Positions 22,221 to 35,529 of a stretch of 64,000 nt of DNA are shown here, piece by piece. Position 1 is the stretch's first letter. Each line of letters opens with the position of its first letter. Origin of the DNA: Delphinus delphis. Its lineage: Eukaryota; Chordata; Mammalia; Artiodactyla; Delphinidae. Position numbers and translations under genes: made by a program. The notes under the pieces are model-generated. The model made no database searches. It had not been told where the DNA came from and worked only from the letters and a program-made list of their open reading frames with translations. The stretch spans positions 60,333,740 to 60,397,739 of the forward strand of contig NC_082691.1 in the NCBI RefSeq assembly GCF_949987515.2, written 5' to 3'.

Positions 22221-24579
22221 GCTTCTGGAGTGAATTGAAACATTAACAAAGCGTTGATATGATGAACGAACTAGTGTTCTTCACTAAATGGGTGAAGTCG
22301 CAAATGTGATAAGAATCATAAATTTAAAAATACTACCTAAAGAACTTCTGCGACATTCTTTTCCTTTATGTAGCACCGAGGTCCCTGAACTTCTTCACTG
22401 TTGTGCTAATTGTAATGAACAGAACTTCTATATTCATTTGTCCCGTGCAAAGGGTTGTTTTCCGGAAACTATCTCGCTGAAGAGAAAAAAGTCTCTTTTC
22501 TGGGGAGGTTCAGACACGGAGCTGTAAATGATTCTGGCAGGATGAGTGCTGAAGGGAGAGGATATTAGCAATTGGAAAATGGCTTTGTTGCCAGAGGCTA
22601 CATACGAAGGCATTAGAAGCCACATGATAGAATTAGACGGAGGATCTGTACAGGTCTGGTTAAGCTTAAAATGTCTAACAACCCACCAGGAATTGATTGT
22701 AGGACAGCCTTAGAGCAGCCAAATGTACCTTTTATTATCTCTGAGAAGGGAGTCTTATTTTGAAATCCAGAATTTTGGGAGAGTGATCATGACTGAAGTC
22801 CTAAATGCTTTGCTCTAGTCCACCCACCCCACTCCTCAGTTTTGGTACCCAGCTCCATCCCACTGTGCCTTCTCATTTAAAAGAGCTCCAACCTTGAACG
22901 TCCCCATTGCTGAAAAAGGAAAGAGGAGGAGAAAGAGGAAGATAGGAAATACTTCTCTGCTACTGCAAGTGATTTGAAGGTTTGGGACTGTGCTGGGGGA
23001 TGTATAGCCGCTTCTGTCCTTAGACACGTCCCAACCATCTGGTCACTTGGGCTCCCCCCTCCATCCGGCTCTAATCATCTCAGCCAAACTTAGGGTTGTC
23101 TGTTGGTGGCTGTGATTTTCTTTTCTTAAGTTTCTCATTAATTTTGTCCTGCCTTAGTTTTGTTTTCCTTTTAGTAATGCAAGTCTTGAATAAATTAATT
23201 TGTTGCTCATGGGCAAAAAAGTGGCTTCAACAACCAGCCCAAAACATCCTCAAGCTATAACAATGTTGATTCACCTGTAAAAATCTGCATTTACTCTACT
23301 CAAACCTAATGGTGTCTTCCTTTTGGGCCATGAACACACCCATTATATTTCTCCGGGGGCTAAGAGGACACCTCAGCACAGGTCCTACAGTTCTTCCAGA
23401 AAGAGCTGTCCCGAAAGCAGATGGAAGGATAGGAGGCGGCATCAGAGAAGAGCTTAGGCTTGATTTCTGTTAAGTCTTTCTGATTTTTTTTTTCAAACCC
23501 ATGCACATGTTTATTTAAATAGCTGAAGAGTTTATAATCCTGGACATTGAAAATAAATACATTTTCTCTTAGGTGTTTTGACTTGGTTTGAGCTATGTTT
23601 CCTTGTGTTACAAAATGGTCTGGTCTTTTAGGAAGCCACAAGTTGTAGACACTGAATTGAGCTGAATCATTTATCCAGCGAGAGCATTAGGAACAGGTGG
23701 GAGCAGTTACTAGAGGTAAAACAGAGACCCAAGAAGAACAAAATGACCCTCTAGGAAATGTTCCAATGCCTCAAGACCAGAGGGACAGGGGGAGAAGTCA
23801 CAGGCACCATCTCGCTAATGCTGACCACACCCTCTGCACAGGGAAGCCGAGGCATTCCCTGTATTAGAGAGCAGCGGGCATCCTGCAGCCAGGAGATCCA
23901 TGCTGTCACTCTGTCTCAGTCTACAGGTTTGGTGGCCCGTAGATCCCCCTCCTCATAAAATTCACTGGCTTCTGAGCACCTCCTGTGGCCCTTAAGAAAG
24001 AATCAGCCGCTTTGTGACCACTTTGTCCAAGCTGCTGCAACCGGTTAGAGATACACTTAAGTATCACTTAAGTATCTTCAGTGAGTTAGTGGATGATATT
24101 AAAAATCGCAGTAGGATTAAGTGAAGACAACAGGACATACTGTTGTCTCAAATGCAAAAAGAAATAGGATCTACAAATAATAAATGACTAGAAGGACTAG
24201 TATTAAAAGTTTAAAATTCGTTATATCTGGGCTACGAGCTTATGGATCGTTTTTACATCCTACATTTATTCGTATTTTTATGTGTTATCTATTACTTCTC
24301 AACGTGGCATAAATAGCGGTGCTTGATGCTTGGACACCACCCCCCCCCTTCAGTTAAATACTTCCTGAGCACACACAGTGCGTGGCACCCGGTGGAGGGA
24401 GCAAAGCTGAGCACGTTCCAGAGCTTTACCTTGAACTACTGCCTCCGTGAGTCTGACAGCACCGGCCCCTCCTCCAGGATGAGATCCTGAGCTTTTATTC
24501 CCTTCACAGGCCCAGGACTCCCAGCTGGCCCTGCAGTGTTGGTAGTATACTCTCTCAGGTATGGGCGAGGCTCCCTCCT
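22221..24579. other. Intergenic DNA, no recognisable element
   Basis: No gene or clear repeat. Short frames (22288-22527, 23360-23641) show no domain. A short T tract and an A/T-rich stretch lie near 23500. Confidence 0.4.
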
Positions 24580-24872
24580 GCCCTTCCTTCAGACCCAGCT
24601 CGGATGTCAGCACATCAGGAGGGCTTTCCGGACCACCCGACGTAATCATGCCCTCACCTCCCACCACACCGGATTCCGCGTCGTGCTTTGATTTTCTTTA
24701 TGGCATTTGTCAATATGTATCTCTGTAGGTATGTGTGCACTTGAACGCTGACCTGCCACCAGAATGTAATGCCTTGGAGGAGAGGTCTTCAGGCTTGCTC
24801 ATTGCTATATCTCTGTCCATCTAGAACAGTGCCTGTCACATAGTGGGCACTCAATAAATATTGTTGAATTGA
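24580..24872 (+). mobile_element. LINE-2 3' end
   Basis: Contains GGGCTTTCCGGACCACCCGA, ATGGCATTTGTCAATATGTA, AGAACAGTGCCTGTCACATAG and ends CACTCAATAAATATTGTTG, the sense L2 3' end. Confidence 0.75.
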
Positions 24873-26050
24873 AGTTCTCTTCCTCAAGGGAAAAGGAGAA
24901 CAGAGATGCAAAAGACATTGCTGAAGTAGCGTAAACAGGATTTGACCACTGGTTGAATCGGAGAGCAAGGCAGGAGAAGGATGGTGATTGCAAGAATGGG
25001 TGTGTTCTCAGCAGACAAAGAAAAACTAAGAGGAGCTTCTGGTTTGGAGGGAAAGAGGACCAGTCTGGACATGTTAAATCTGAGTTTCCATCCGGAAAGT
25101 TGGAGTTGTGGGTGAGAGGCTCTGAAGAGAGGTCATGACTTTGCCATGGTAGAAAGGGAATATGGGCAGTGATGTTGCAGCAGCATGTTGGGGTGAAGGA
25201 AGAAAACAGGGATCCAGTGTCGGATCTTTTTGATCGTCTCAGTAGACTAGGAGGCAAGGCCACTCGCTGAGAGTAAGGACAGCAGTCAGTGTGTCATTTG
25301 GAACTTGAGCCCAGGCACAGTTTGAAGCAACTGCTCTGGTGAACATACAGTCAACTCCTGAGGAACAGCAGGGCAGACCCATGCAGTTTTCTCTCCAATA
25401 AATATAGAATCCTTTTATAGTGGTTTTATGAAAACTATTCAGGAAGATGTGAGAAGGAATAGCCTTGACATTGTATATCCATTTTGAGGCATATATTAGT
25501 TTTATCACTCTCTTTGTTTTCTGCTAGACAGTTTTCTCTTCTTTACATATTGTTATGCCTTTCATTAGGAATTTGTTTTGGGGAATTTATTAAGATGCCA
25601 GAATCCTTCAACATAATAAACATGGAAAAGTAGCAACTATTCATTGCCAACATTCCCAACTCCTCTGCTGTCTTTCCCAGTGTTGAACATCTGTCCCCAG
25701 GGAAGCCCATCATCACCTGCCCTCCACTCCTAATACCAAGTTGTTTTCTTTACTCGGTGGCTTTGGGCAGAGGGGAGAAAGAGCTCATCATGAAGACTGA
25801 TGGAACTTGGGCCTTCCAGGCCACTGTTGCATCGACAAGGGGAGCAGGGGAGAAAGGGGGACCCTAAAATCCATCTCACTCTCTGGGGAGGGCACCACAT
25901 GCTGCCTTGGTGGTTCAGGACCCACCGCTATGTACCTCCTTTTGGGCTTTTCCAAGCATGCCTCCCCTATCTCTCTAGATCTGACCTCTTGTTTTTATTT
26001 GATGGTACCTCTGTTGGGAATTTAGGGATTTGTGTGGAGTGAGAAGCAGG
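24873..26050. other. Intergenic DNA, no recognisable element
   Basis: A 152-codon minus-strand frame (24805-25263) overlaps the L2 and adjoining DNA and resembles no known protein. Nothing else stands out. Confidence 0.4.
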
Positions 26051-26232
26051 AAATAATAATAATAATAATTTACATTCCCACCAACAGTGCAGGAGGGTTC
26101 CCTTTTCTCCACACCCTCTCCAGCGTTTACTGTTTGTAGACTTTTTGATGATGGCCATTCTGACCAGTGTGAGGTGGTATCTCATTGTGGTTTTAACTTG
26201 CATTTCCTTAATGATTGGCACTAGTGTTTTTA
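26051..26232 (-). mobile_element. Short LINE-1 ORF2 3' fragment with (AAT)n
   Basis: (AAT)6 at 26053-26070 is followed by antisense L1: TTCCCACCAACAGTGCAGGA, CCACACCCTCTCCAGCG and GTGAGGTGGTATCTCATTG. This corresponds to the C-terminal coding end of L1 ORF2, truncated at both ends. Confidence 0.8.
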
Positions 26233-29200
26233 AACCACCCAATTCCAGTTTTCATAACTGGGGGTATGCTAATAACTCAAGTTTATTGAATTCTTTTTCT
26301 TGTCTTTGTAATGTTTCCAAATTGAATATGTGACTAACAACTCCTTTTACTCTACTTAAGCCCAGGGAGAAAAAATTCCACTAAGGAGTTGAAAATCCCA
26401 GAAAATTTGGAATTGGGGTTCAAAATCACATGCTCCCTGGGCTGGTGCATCTTTTTCTACTCTCTGACCACCCAGCAAGGGAAGAATATGATCTAGAAGC
26501 AAAGCTACATGGAGTTTGGTTTATTTAAGAGGCCAAAAGAGAATTACATCTCTCAGTGCATAAGAAACTAGAACTCTTAAAGACCTTAGAACTAGAACTC
26601 TTAAATATCCTTAGAACCTGTTAGGTTCTAGGCTAACAAATGTTAAGGTTTTTCAGGGGTAGAAGGAGCTCATTCGAAGGAGCCGTGTCTTATTAGAGAT
26701 CCCTTTCCCTCTGTCCCTCACAGCCCTACCCAGGAAAGTATATGCTGGTGAAATTTCACCCTGAACAAACAATTTACTAAACAAAATCCCTCTCCACTAT
26801 TCCCTCTGTCCTGCCCAAGATCAGCTTCAATTTTCCAGTGCAACACCACTCCCAGTCTTTTTTTTTTTTTTGGATAGAATTGATGTATTTTTTTCACTTT
26901 TGTTTATTTTTGACCCAAAGCTTTTGGCATTTCCCTCCAGTGAGTCACACTCTGGGACCATCTCAAAATGACCTCCTTACAGGATGTTTCTCTTCCCCGG
27001 GGAGATGGGAAATTGGTATAAGACAGCCTGTCCCAATATGTTACTGTACAGTGTGTGTGGATTTCAATAAAGAAATGCCATTTCACATGCCACCACTTGA
27101 TGGATGGACTTACAGGCAGATAGCCTTCGAAATCTTTCCCCAACTCTATAGAGACAAGATGGAAAAATGAAAGCATGGTCGTTAGGGGTTTACTCAAATC
27201 AGTTGAATATGGGAATCAGTCCTTCTACTTTTTCCATCACAGAAGTTTAGAGTAGTTCTTTGAGAATTCAGATTTTGTAACAAAATAATTGAACTATCAG
27301 GGGTGGGAGGATAAAAACAGGAGGAGAGAAGGCAGGGGTGCCCAGAGCCTCACTATTTCCCCAGCACACTTGCGCTCATGCTTTAGGCAAGGTCAATGCT
27401 ACTCTTGACCTCTGGACCTCCAGCCTTCCTCCACCCCTCAGTTTGGAAAACTTCTCCTCCCCAGGAATAATTCATCACTCCCTATTCTCTGCTCTCAGAG
27501 TGCTTTGTACCTTCCTCTACGAAAGCACTTAGCACTCTGGGACTATGGTTATTTGTGCAGTGGTTACCCACCTTCCCTCTCCCATGCTCCCCTCTCCCCA
27601 GTTAGAGGGTCTCAGAGGCAGGGGAGTGTTGGCAAAAATTGTCTCTGTATCTTTAGCACCCAGAACATGTCCTGTCACCTATGAGGTTTAATATGGCACA
27701 TCCTAGTGCAACCATGATGGCAGCCATGATGGGGCCAGGGATCCAGGAGAATCTCTATTCATAATGTTGATGTATCTGGTTTTCCTGTTCTCTTCCAACA
27801 ATGCTCCCCCTTCCCCCTCCACAATTCTGTCAGGCACTCACTTCCCTTCTCCCCTTGGATTCATGTAAGAAAATTTTAAGTATCAGCAAAGATTCCTAGA
27901 TGTACATGTGAGTTTTGATTATAAATATTCATTGGGAAATAAGGAAGATTAACAGTGTGTATTCCCACTGTATGTCAAAAGGTAGAGGTTGGCTTTAGTC
28001 TTTCTACTGAGCTTTGACTTCTGCATATGGTGGACATTTTTTGGCTCTGGGCTGCCTGGCCTCCAGGCTTCCTTTCTTCTAGTAACAACACCTTGTTTTG
28101 ATTTTTTTTGGTGGGGTGGTAATTGTCTTCCCCCATTGGGTGCAGTCTTAGTGGTACTGAGTTCAAGGTAGCCCACCCTCCCTTAGCCTGGGATGAGTTA
28201 TCAGTGGTCACCACTGGTAATGGTGTGGAGTTGGGGAGGGGATGTTTTTACTTAACTTTTGCAATGAATAATTTGCAAATTAAAGATTTAAGAAAAAGAG
28301 TAATATTGACCCAAAAGATCTGGCTAGATGCAACGAATTTTCCTGTTAAATCCGTTTGAACAGCAACCACAGGCCTGGCCTCTTCTACTCAATTGCAGAG
28401 CCCAGGGGAATGCAGACAGCCCACGTCACACTCCTGAAGTTGCCAAAATTCCCTTTAAAATGATCCAACAGATGTCCTTCCTTGGGGTCGAGCAGATATA
28501 AATCACAATGGTCTGCTTTCAATTCCTAACTCGGTGTCTTAGGGGCAGCAAAATCAATCACTCTCAGGTTTGTTTTCTGAATGTTTTTTAAATCTTCCAA
28601 ATTATAATAGCAATAACCATTACAGTATGCAAGAAAAGGTAATCTGAGCAGGTAGTTGTATTTCATCCCAGGGTACACACTTCCTTTGTGATGGTGGAGT
28701 TGAATGGGCCCCCATCACTCATCTTTGCAGCTAGTCCCGTGGACCAGAGAGCAACCCCGAAAGTGCTCAGCATGAAGAATGAAATGGTTTCTGAACTTAG
28801 AACCAGGGGCTTACATGGCATAAATATCGATACGGCCATGCCCACATACCATCAGCAGTAAGAGGAGGGGTCTTGTCATTCACAGGAAGATAGAAAGGGA
28901 ATGCCAGACTTTCCCAGACAAATCAGGGCTCAAGTCAAGCAGTTTATTCCAGGATCTGTCTTTGGTTTCTGGCCTTATCTACCACGTTTCTGGTAGCATG
29001 AGAAAAGATGGCTAAAGAACTTCATATACATAAGTAATTAAATGACAGCTCTTAGTACTTTCCAGAGAATCAGGATTCCAATTTAAACTAGTTCCTCTTG
29101 GACAACATCTAGTTTCCTATAATCTGGTGTATGTAATATTTAAAAATAAAGCCCATTTTTAACTCTGGTATACACTGTAACCCCAAATGGGGTCACCTGA

Positions 29201-29299
29201 CACTTACCCATTGATGTCATCAGGTGAGAAAGCTTCAGGATCAGGAGGCAGGGTGGCTTCTCTGTGGAAAAAGGATGGAGTTTAAGGAGAGACACATGA
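26233..29299. other. Intergenic DNA, no recognisable element
   Basis: No gene found. 26545-26640 contains a short near-repeat (AACTAGAACTCTTAAA twice). The remainder is unique-looking. Confidence 0.4.
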
Positions 29300-29480
29300 G
29301 TTTGAATCTGGACTGGCTCTGCCATTGGCTGTAGGAACCTCAGGCAAGTCTCTCTGTATCAATGAAGTTCCATGACCTCCTCTGTGAAATGGGAAAACCA
29401 TCTACCTGGTGATGTCTTGGTGAACATCTGGCACATTTTAGGGGCTTAAAAAGAATAGCTGTTATTATTACTTCTGATTC
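29300..29480 (+). mobile_element. MIR SINE
   Basis: GAGTTTGAATCTGGACTGG, ACCTCAGGCAAGTCTC, CCTCTGTGAAATGGGAAAAC and TCTGGCACATTTTAGG follow sense MIR order. Confidence 0.75.
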
Positions 29481-30039
29481 ACAGAATTAGGTGTCTACAG
29501 CTGAAATGAATCCCCAGGGAAGGCCTGTTTCGCCTCGTGGTAACAACCTCTTAGAGGTTGAGGCTGGGCCTTCCAGACCTACTCATGGGCCTCCCAATAG
29601 ACTTCCACTGCAACAGAAATGCTTTTCTGCCTCTTTACAATTGCAACCCAAAGGTCAAATCAAGTCACTTCACTCCCCACCCCACCCCGCAGCACAATGC
29701 AACGACAGCATTCAGCAAGCTCCCCCTGCCCTACTTTGTGTCTAGTGGGGGTGGGGAGGGCAGGGCTAACACTGCTTCTCATTCCAGATTCTGCAGAACT
29801 CTTCACTTCTCTGATCTCAGCAGACATGTTGCCAGAGTCTCCCTCTCTCACCTCCTCAAACCCCACCTTTTCTTGAATTTTTTGCAGCATCTCCTCTCCA
29901 CTGTCAGGCCGCCCAGGGAACCCAAACACTCTTCCTCTGGCCTTCTGCTGAGCAGACTTAGCCATGGACCTATCCTCAGGCCTCTGCTTCCACAGAAACA
30001 TGACCCAAAAGGCAGTTCTTTCTCTGAGAGCCTGGGGCC
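29481..30039. other. Intergenic DNA, no recognisable element
   Basis: A 163-codon plus frame (29558-30049) is pyrimidine-rich, has no domain, and overlaps other open frames on both strands. I regard it as chance. Confidence 0.45.
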
Positions 30040-30380
30040 AGATTTTTAATATTTACATATATAACATAAGCACAAAATGGTATAAAAATCAAAATATACT
30101 TAAAAAATTGTCTCTTTCACACCCATGCCCAGTAACAGATTGTCGACACTTCCTCCCCTACGGTTATTGGTTCCTTGTTTATCTTTCCAGAGGCACTCTA
30201 TTCCTTACAAAACTTCTGTGTGTCTCTCTCCCTCCCTTATTTATTTATTTGTTTGATTTTATTTCCCTTCCTTCCTTTCTCCCTTCCTTTCTTATAAATG
30301 AAACATACTATATTTTTAGATGCCTTGTTTTTTTTAACTTAACAAAATCAGTGCATAGTTTAAGGCCACTGTTAAATTTA
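30040..30380 (-). mobile_element. Probable ancient LINE-1 fragment
   Basis: TTTCACACCCATGCCCAGTA, GGTTATTGGTTCCTTGTTTA and CTTTCCAGAGGCACTC resemble antisense L1M 3' sequence. A pyrimidine-rich CCTT/TTCC run lies near 30225-30290. Confidence 0.4.
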
Positions 30381-32159
30381 GACTTTTTCTGTCCTCTCAG
30401 TGTTCTCCAAACCTTTATGCTATGTCACCCCTTTTGTTAAAAAATTGCTGAAGGCATACCAAAATATGTATAATTATTCACTCATTTATAAAGTATAACC
30501 ATGCCACTACTATACTAAGAACACTTATACTATGAAATATTAATTAAAATGGAAACTTTAAAATGATAAAGGATGAAATTTTAAATACTTAATTCTTAAA
30601 AATTGATTTTTAGTAGTACAAAATATTTATACTTTCTAAAATATTACTGTTAGTATTTTTAATAGGAGCAATGTGTTGAATATGCTTTGTCATGTTTGAA
30701 AATCTTGGACTACCCTTTTGTGAGATAACATTCAAATGTCTGGTTATATGTTCAGTTTATTTTGACACTTGGTCTCCAAGTCCATCAGAGCTGAAAAAGA
30801 CACATTCCAGAGCTGTAGATCCAAATGGAAGCAATACCTCATTAGATGAGCTTTATTAACTCCCAACATGCATTTTTCAATCCCATCTTTTATGTAAAGA
30901 CATTTGTTGAAATTTTTCCTGAGTTAAGGATTTTTTTTTTTTTTTGGTAATGCACACACAGTAAATGGAAATATTTCCAAACATCTGTTTTCAAAATGCT
31001 CTTGCCATAGATTAAATTTCTTTTGAAAAGAAATTACATTCTCACTAATTTTTAAAGTATCACTTCTACCTTGAAAGGGCAGATTATGTGTTTACTTTTT
31101 AAAAAGATATCTGCTAGATGACATACTAACAATAGCCACTCACTCATCTGCAAGCCTTGTCTTTTTGTCAAAGAAAGAAAGAATACAGGACCCATTCTCA
31201 GGTTCTACAGCTCCTTTAAATACACTGCCCTGAGATAGCCCATGTGGTACGAGAGACTGACCTGGCCATTTCCCATCGCATGGCAGAGAGTTATAGAGAT
31301 CCTACTATTTGAAGACTTTGTTTTTATGAAATGAACCACAATGATAACATCCTACAGGCGTGTACGTCGCAGTCACGGGCAGTATGCTGGACCCAGAAGC
31401 TTGAGAAGATGCCTCATCTGTCCTCACTATAATTCCCCTTGTTTATATAAGTTGTCTGCTTGCAGTAACGGCAGTCATGTGACACTTTCTGCCTGTCTCT
31501 TGTCTGGACTAAGGGAGGGCACCTTAATGGACTGGTGTGTCTCATGGAGGATGCCTACCCAACTGGGAGAGTCTCTCCACAAAGGACTCTCTCCAATTAA
31601 ATTCAAAATTTTGCTTTTCTTTAGTCTCTGAACTACCCTCCCCTCCCTTCTTTTAATGTAAAATTCCTGCCAGATTCAGTCTCCATAGGACTGTAGCCTC
31701 AAGGGACTTGGCTAGGGTTGCTCTGGGAAGGCCTGGCATGTTGTCCCCAACAGTCCCCACTGGCCTAGTGCCTGGGACAGGGAGATGATAAAAATGACAA
31801 CATCTAAAATAATGACAACATCTACCACTTCTACTTATTGAGCTCTGATTTTGTGTTGATTCCTACTCTAAGTGTTCCATAAGAACACTCCATTCTGCCT
31901 GTTCACTGTAGATATTTTCTATAACACCTCCCTAAACACTGAATTAGAGTTCTGAAACACTGCTCCCAGGGAAATCCAGGATGTGGTTCCTACTAGCCTT
32001 TGGTCACAACATTTTGGTCATCCAATCAAAACATAACCTTGTTTTATGTGTGTTAAAGAAACCTTATTTAACATATATCGTTGCTTCAATAATATTGACC
32101 TCATAGCCAACAGCATATAACTCACGCCTAAACGAACCTTATCTAACACACATCTTTTC
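30381..32159. other. Intergenic DNA, AT-rich
   Basis: No gene. A possible diverged MIR lies near 31795-31925 (TCTACTTATTGAGCTCTGA), too weak to list alone. Confidence 0.4.
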
Positions 32160-32420
32160 GCCACAAGGCACATCACAGCCTTCTTGTGCTCAAGAACACT
32201 AGCACTTCAGCACTATGCTTGGGAGTCCTTTTAAATAGCAAAAGCACAAAGATGCAGAAAATGTGGCACTAAGTAGACTGCCAAAAGGATGCTTGTTTAC
32301 ATTAGGAGAGCTGAAACAAGAAGGCAGTGTTGCCTCGTTTGACCTCAGCTGAGAATGTGCACATTGGGTAACTCAAATTCGTCATCACTCTGTGCATGTT
32401 CACAAATGACCACAAAGTGA
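32160..32420. mobile_element. Possible ancient DNA transposon (hAT-Tip100-like)
   Basis: ACTAGCACTTCAGCACTATG, TTAAATAGCAAAAGCACAAA and GCACTAAGTAGACTGCC resemble a mammal-wide DNA transposon that I recall imprecisely. No terminal repeats were identified. Confidence 0.3.
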
Positions 32421-32551
32421 GCAAGTATTGATCTGGGGATTACAAGTCAATTTTAATCAGTAGGGGATGCAAATATGGAATCCACTAATAATGAGGCTTG
32501 CCTATATGGTCTCATGGTTCCTTGGTGAAACAAACATGGTTCCTTGTCAAC

Positions 32552-32750
32552 TATGACAATGATATATGAGCTGGAAGGAACCTCAGAAATCTCTTCTGGC
32601 TATCTTCTTTGAGACTTTGGGAGGCCAGTACAGTGAGACGACTTATCCAAAACATCCAGTGCATGTGCGACACACCTGGGACTAAATCCCAGGTCTCCCA
32701 GCCACAGGTGGTGCTCTTTCCACTACATATTATTGGGACCAAATGCAACT
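32552..32750 (-). mobile_element. MIR-family SINE, diverged
   Basis: GAGCTGGAAGGAACCTCAGA at the left and GACACACCTGGGACTAAATC, CCCAGGTCTCCCAGCC at the right follow the antisense MIR3/MIRb pattern. Confidence 0.5.
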
Positions 32751-33871
32751 ATTTAACTTGCATGTGGGGCTATATGCAAAGCTTTGTGCACACTTCCCCC
32801 AGTTTATTCTCTGCAATAATTAAAATTTGCTTTTGATCAGAATGTTCAATTTGAGGTCTCACAGTATATGGGCACAATGAACAACATGTATAAAAAAAAA
32901 AAGGAAACTCTCAACCCTGAATGAAATCAGGAACAAAATGAGAAATTAAAAGAACTCAATAAAATATCTTCAGCAAGAGGCTTTGACTTTTTAAATTTAG
33001 TTCCCCAGTGAGCCAATTCATAGATGGGTAATATGAGGGGGAAATGATGTGGAAAAAGCCAAATGTGCTGTAGAATTAGAGATGTGAGCATGTGATGCAT
33101 AAATAGGAAAGATGTGCCGAGATGTGATATTTTAGTTGGAAAATTACTCATGTATGCATATTTATAAATGTATATATCTTGATGCAAGATGATCTCAAAT
33201 TTTTTTGATATTCCAACAATTATTATACAAAATTAGGTTATTCTTTATTTGGCTAAAAGAAGTACAGAATTTAAAACCCCAATTAAAAATGGCTCATAAC
33301 TAATGTGGCCTGCAGGCTGTTTGATAAATGCGTATATTTCAAATGAACCGACAAACTAAAAAAAACAAAACAAAAAGAAGAAAGAAAGAAAAGGCAAAGA
33401 TTTAGTATGTTCTCTGTCCTCTGCTTATCGTCAATCAGTACATCATTTCTTTTACATATAAGATTTCTAATTCAAAGAATTCCAAGCTACCTTTCTTGCT
33501 AAGACTTTCTACATTCCAAAGTCTCTTCCTCACCACTATTATAAGGTCACCCATTCCTCTGGAATGATGTCAGATGTTCTTACCGGATATTTACCAAACA
33601 CCTTCAGATGCATGGTATGATAAACTTTTCTGTTATTTGTAGAACAAGATGTAGTTACAACTTTATTGATTTACTGCACTTTTCACATCATTTTAGAAGG
33701 AATTTAAAATTCCTATTCAAGGCCCCAATATCCCATTTATTTATCCATTTCCATCTGAATCGGTGTCTCAGAATCCATCCTTTCCATCCCTTAAGTTAAA
33801 AGATGTAATTCTAACTCATGCACAGCACCTTCTTACAGTTAATTTTGTAGTGATCCTCCAAAACAGAACCT
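32751..33871. other. CPVL 3' flank, no recognisable element
   Basis: AT-rich unique sequence immediately downstream of the CPVL poly(A) site. An A-rich tract lies at 33357-33396. Confidence 0.45.
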
Positions 33872-34022
33872 CACTCGTTTCAAGGATAATTTTTATTGAT
33901 GAGAAACATTTTGCAGATTTAAAAAGATAATTTTCCTATTTATGTGACATTTTCTGTTTTGAAAATTTTCTTTTCAAAGATTAAAATCCCTGACGTTCTC
34001 TTTTAGGAAAGTAGCTGATCCA
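33872..34022 (-). other. CPVL: CPVL 3' UTR (short)
   Basis: About 145-150 nt of AT-rich sequence lie between the CPVL stop codon and the first canonical poly(A) signal on the minus strand. No repeat is recognisable in it. The lower boundary is inferred from the signal position plus the usual 10-25 nt to the cleavage site. Confidence 0.7.
33892..33897 (-). terminator. CPVL poly(A) signal AATAAA
   Basis: The plus strand reads TTTATT, which is AATAAA on the minus strand in the context CATCAATAAAAATT. It lies about 125 nt after the CPVL stop. A G/T-rich stretch (GAGTGAGGTTCTGTTTTGG on the minus strand) follows within 40 nt, as expected for a downstream element. It is the only canonical hexamer close to the stop. 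Confidence 0.75.
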
Positions 34023-34127
34023 TCAATAAGGATCCCATCCTCTTTCAAAAATGAATCGTTTAATCATGTCAAAAGATCTCAAAGGCTGATCATAGGGCAA
34101 AATGTGGCCTCCACCTCGAACAATTAC
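34023..34127 (-). CDS. CPVL: CPVL terminal coding exon with stop codon
   Basis: On the minus strand, a pyrimidine-rich tract ending CTTCTTTAAG is followed by a phase-0 exon of 34 codons starting VIVRGGGHILPYDQP. It ends RFIFERGWDPY and then TGA (34025-34023). It joins in frame with the exon at 59945-60127. GGGHILPYDQP is the S10 signature around the catalytic His (codon 34106-34104). This exon therefore supplies the third triad residue, and the Asp comes from the previous exon. From memory, the human protein ends a few residues later (WDPYVG), so this copy appears about two residues shorter at the C-terminus because the stop directly follows Tyr. The two exons together give the last 95 residues. 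The reading frame is clean, so a processed or decayed copy is unlikely. Confidence 0.95.
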   Translation of the reverse strand, partial: VIVRGGGHILPYDQPLRSFDMIKRFIFERGWDPY

Positions 34128-34735
34128 CTTAAAGAAGAAAAACAGAAGAAAAACTGAAATCTAGAGAATCGGATATTCCAGATAAATGGCAAGTTTTAAT
34201 TTGGATTTAAGTATTCTTAAAGCTTACATGAAATAAAGAACATATTATATCAATCCATGCCTTTAGATATGTTGATTGTCTGCTTTTGATAGCATTAATA
34301 ATAGATACCTTAAGGTAAGAAAGTTTTAAGATTGTGTAGTTATTCAATTTTATACCAAGTTGCGTTCATCTTTGACATGTATAGAACTGGAAAATTCCTC
34401 CTTGTCTTTTTCCTCTTGGGACGAAGCTGTCTGCGCCTCCGTGCTGTGCTGTAATTCTTACCCGGTTATGGCACTAAGGTGGGGAGACCTACCCCAGACC
34501 AGCTCTGCCTGCAACTGGGTGGAGGAATCTGCCTAATTCCACCCTTCAGTTAGCTGGTCCACTTGGCTGTCACACTAAGCTATACCTTCCACCTTAGCCT
34601 GTACCATTAATAAAGGAGATATTTTGATCCTCCAAAAAATTAAAACAATAACAAAAGAGAAATCCTTGGTAGTTGAAATTTTAAGAGCCCATTTTTGAGC
34701 AGCAAAGAGTTAGAACATTCTATTTCTCCTGACAT

Positions 34736-35020
34736 TTTATTATGAAACATTTTCAAACACAGCAAATTTGAAAGAATTTCATATATGCACCATTTAGATA
34801 TTCTCATTAACACTCACTTTTCTTCTTACAGATGGATCTCACTATTCATCTATTAATCCACCTTATCTTTTTGACACATTTCAAAGTAAAATGGGGGTAT
34901 CAGTATACTTCTCCCCAAATTCTGTGTATAATTTACATATAACGGAATCCACTAGTCTTAGGGGTAAACTCAACAAGTTTGGATAACAATGGACCCCTCT
35001 GTCACCTCTCAGGATATATA
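34736..35020 (-). mobile_element. Ancient LINE-1 fragment in CPVL intron
   Basis: GACATTTTATTATGAAACATT, TCAAACACAGCAAATTTGAA, ATGCACCATTTAGATATTC and CTCAACAAGTTTGGATAAC follow a common L1M-type 3' segment. Confidence 0.5.
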
Positions 35021-35432
35021 AAGCATCCTTAAAACTTCTGTAGTTGAGGTGAGTTCAGACTCACACAAGAGCCTACAAGGGGCCACCCTTAACGCCAGGC
35101 TCTGCACTCGGAAAGTCTGGCTTCAGCCAATGTCCCAAGGACCTCTCTACAACAAGGGCAGGCCTTCATGATTCAAAAAGGGAAAGAACCGACACTGAGT
35201 GCTGGGAGGCCGCATGCAGGAGAGATCCCTGTGGCCTGAGGGGTCCTGTTGCACATGTGGAGAACGGACAGGAGTTAGTAGTGGCTGATGTAAGTGAACA
35301 CATGCAGTAAAGCAATCACATTCAGTGACTTCTAGCTGCTGAATCACAATCAAGAATTAAAGGCTACTTTTAAAAAGTCCCTTTATTAGCGGCCGACCTT
35401 GTACCTGCATCAGTCTGAAAAGACCTGAAGCA

Positions 35433-35466
35433 GAAAAAAAAAAAAAAAAAATATATATATGTATAT
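35433..35466. repeat. A tract followed by (TA)n
   Basis: About 18 A followed by ATATATATATGTATAT. Simple low-complexity DNA, possibly the relic of a retroposon tail. Confidence 0.8.
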
Positions 35467-35529
35467 TTGCATAGTGTGTTGATTATATTACCCCCTCCCC
35501 CCAACACCCACCATCTTCCAACCTTGCTG

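Noticed and set aside
29558..30049. 163-codon plus-strand open frame
   Set aside because: Pyrimidine-rich sequence with open frames on several strands, no domain, no splice or promoter context.
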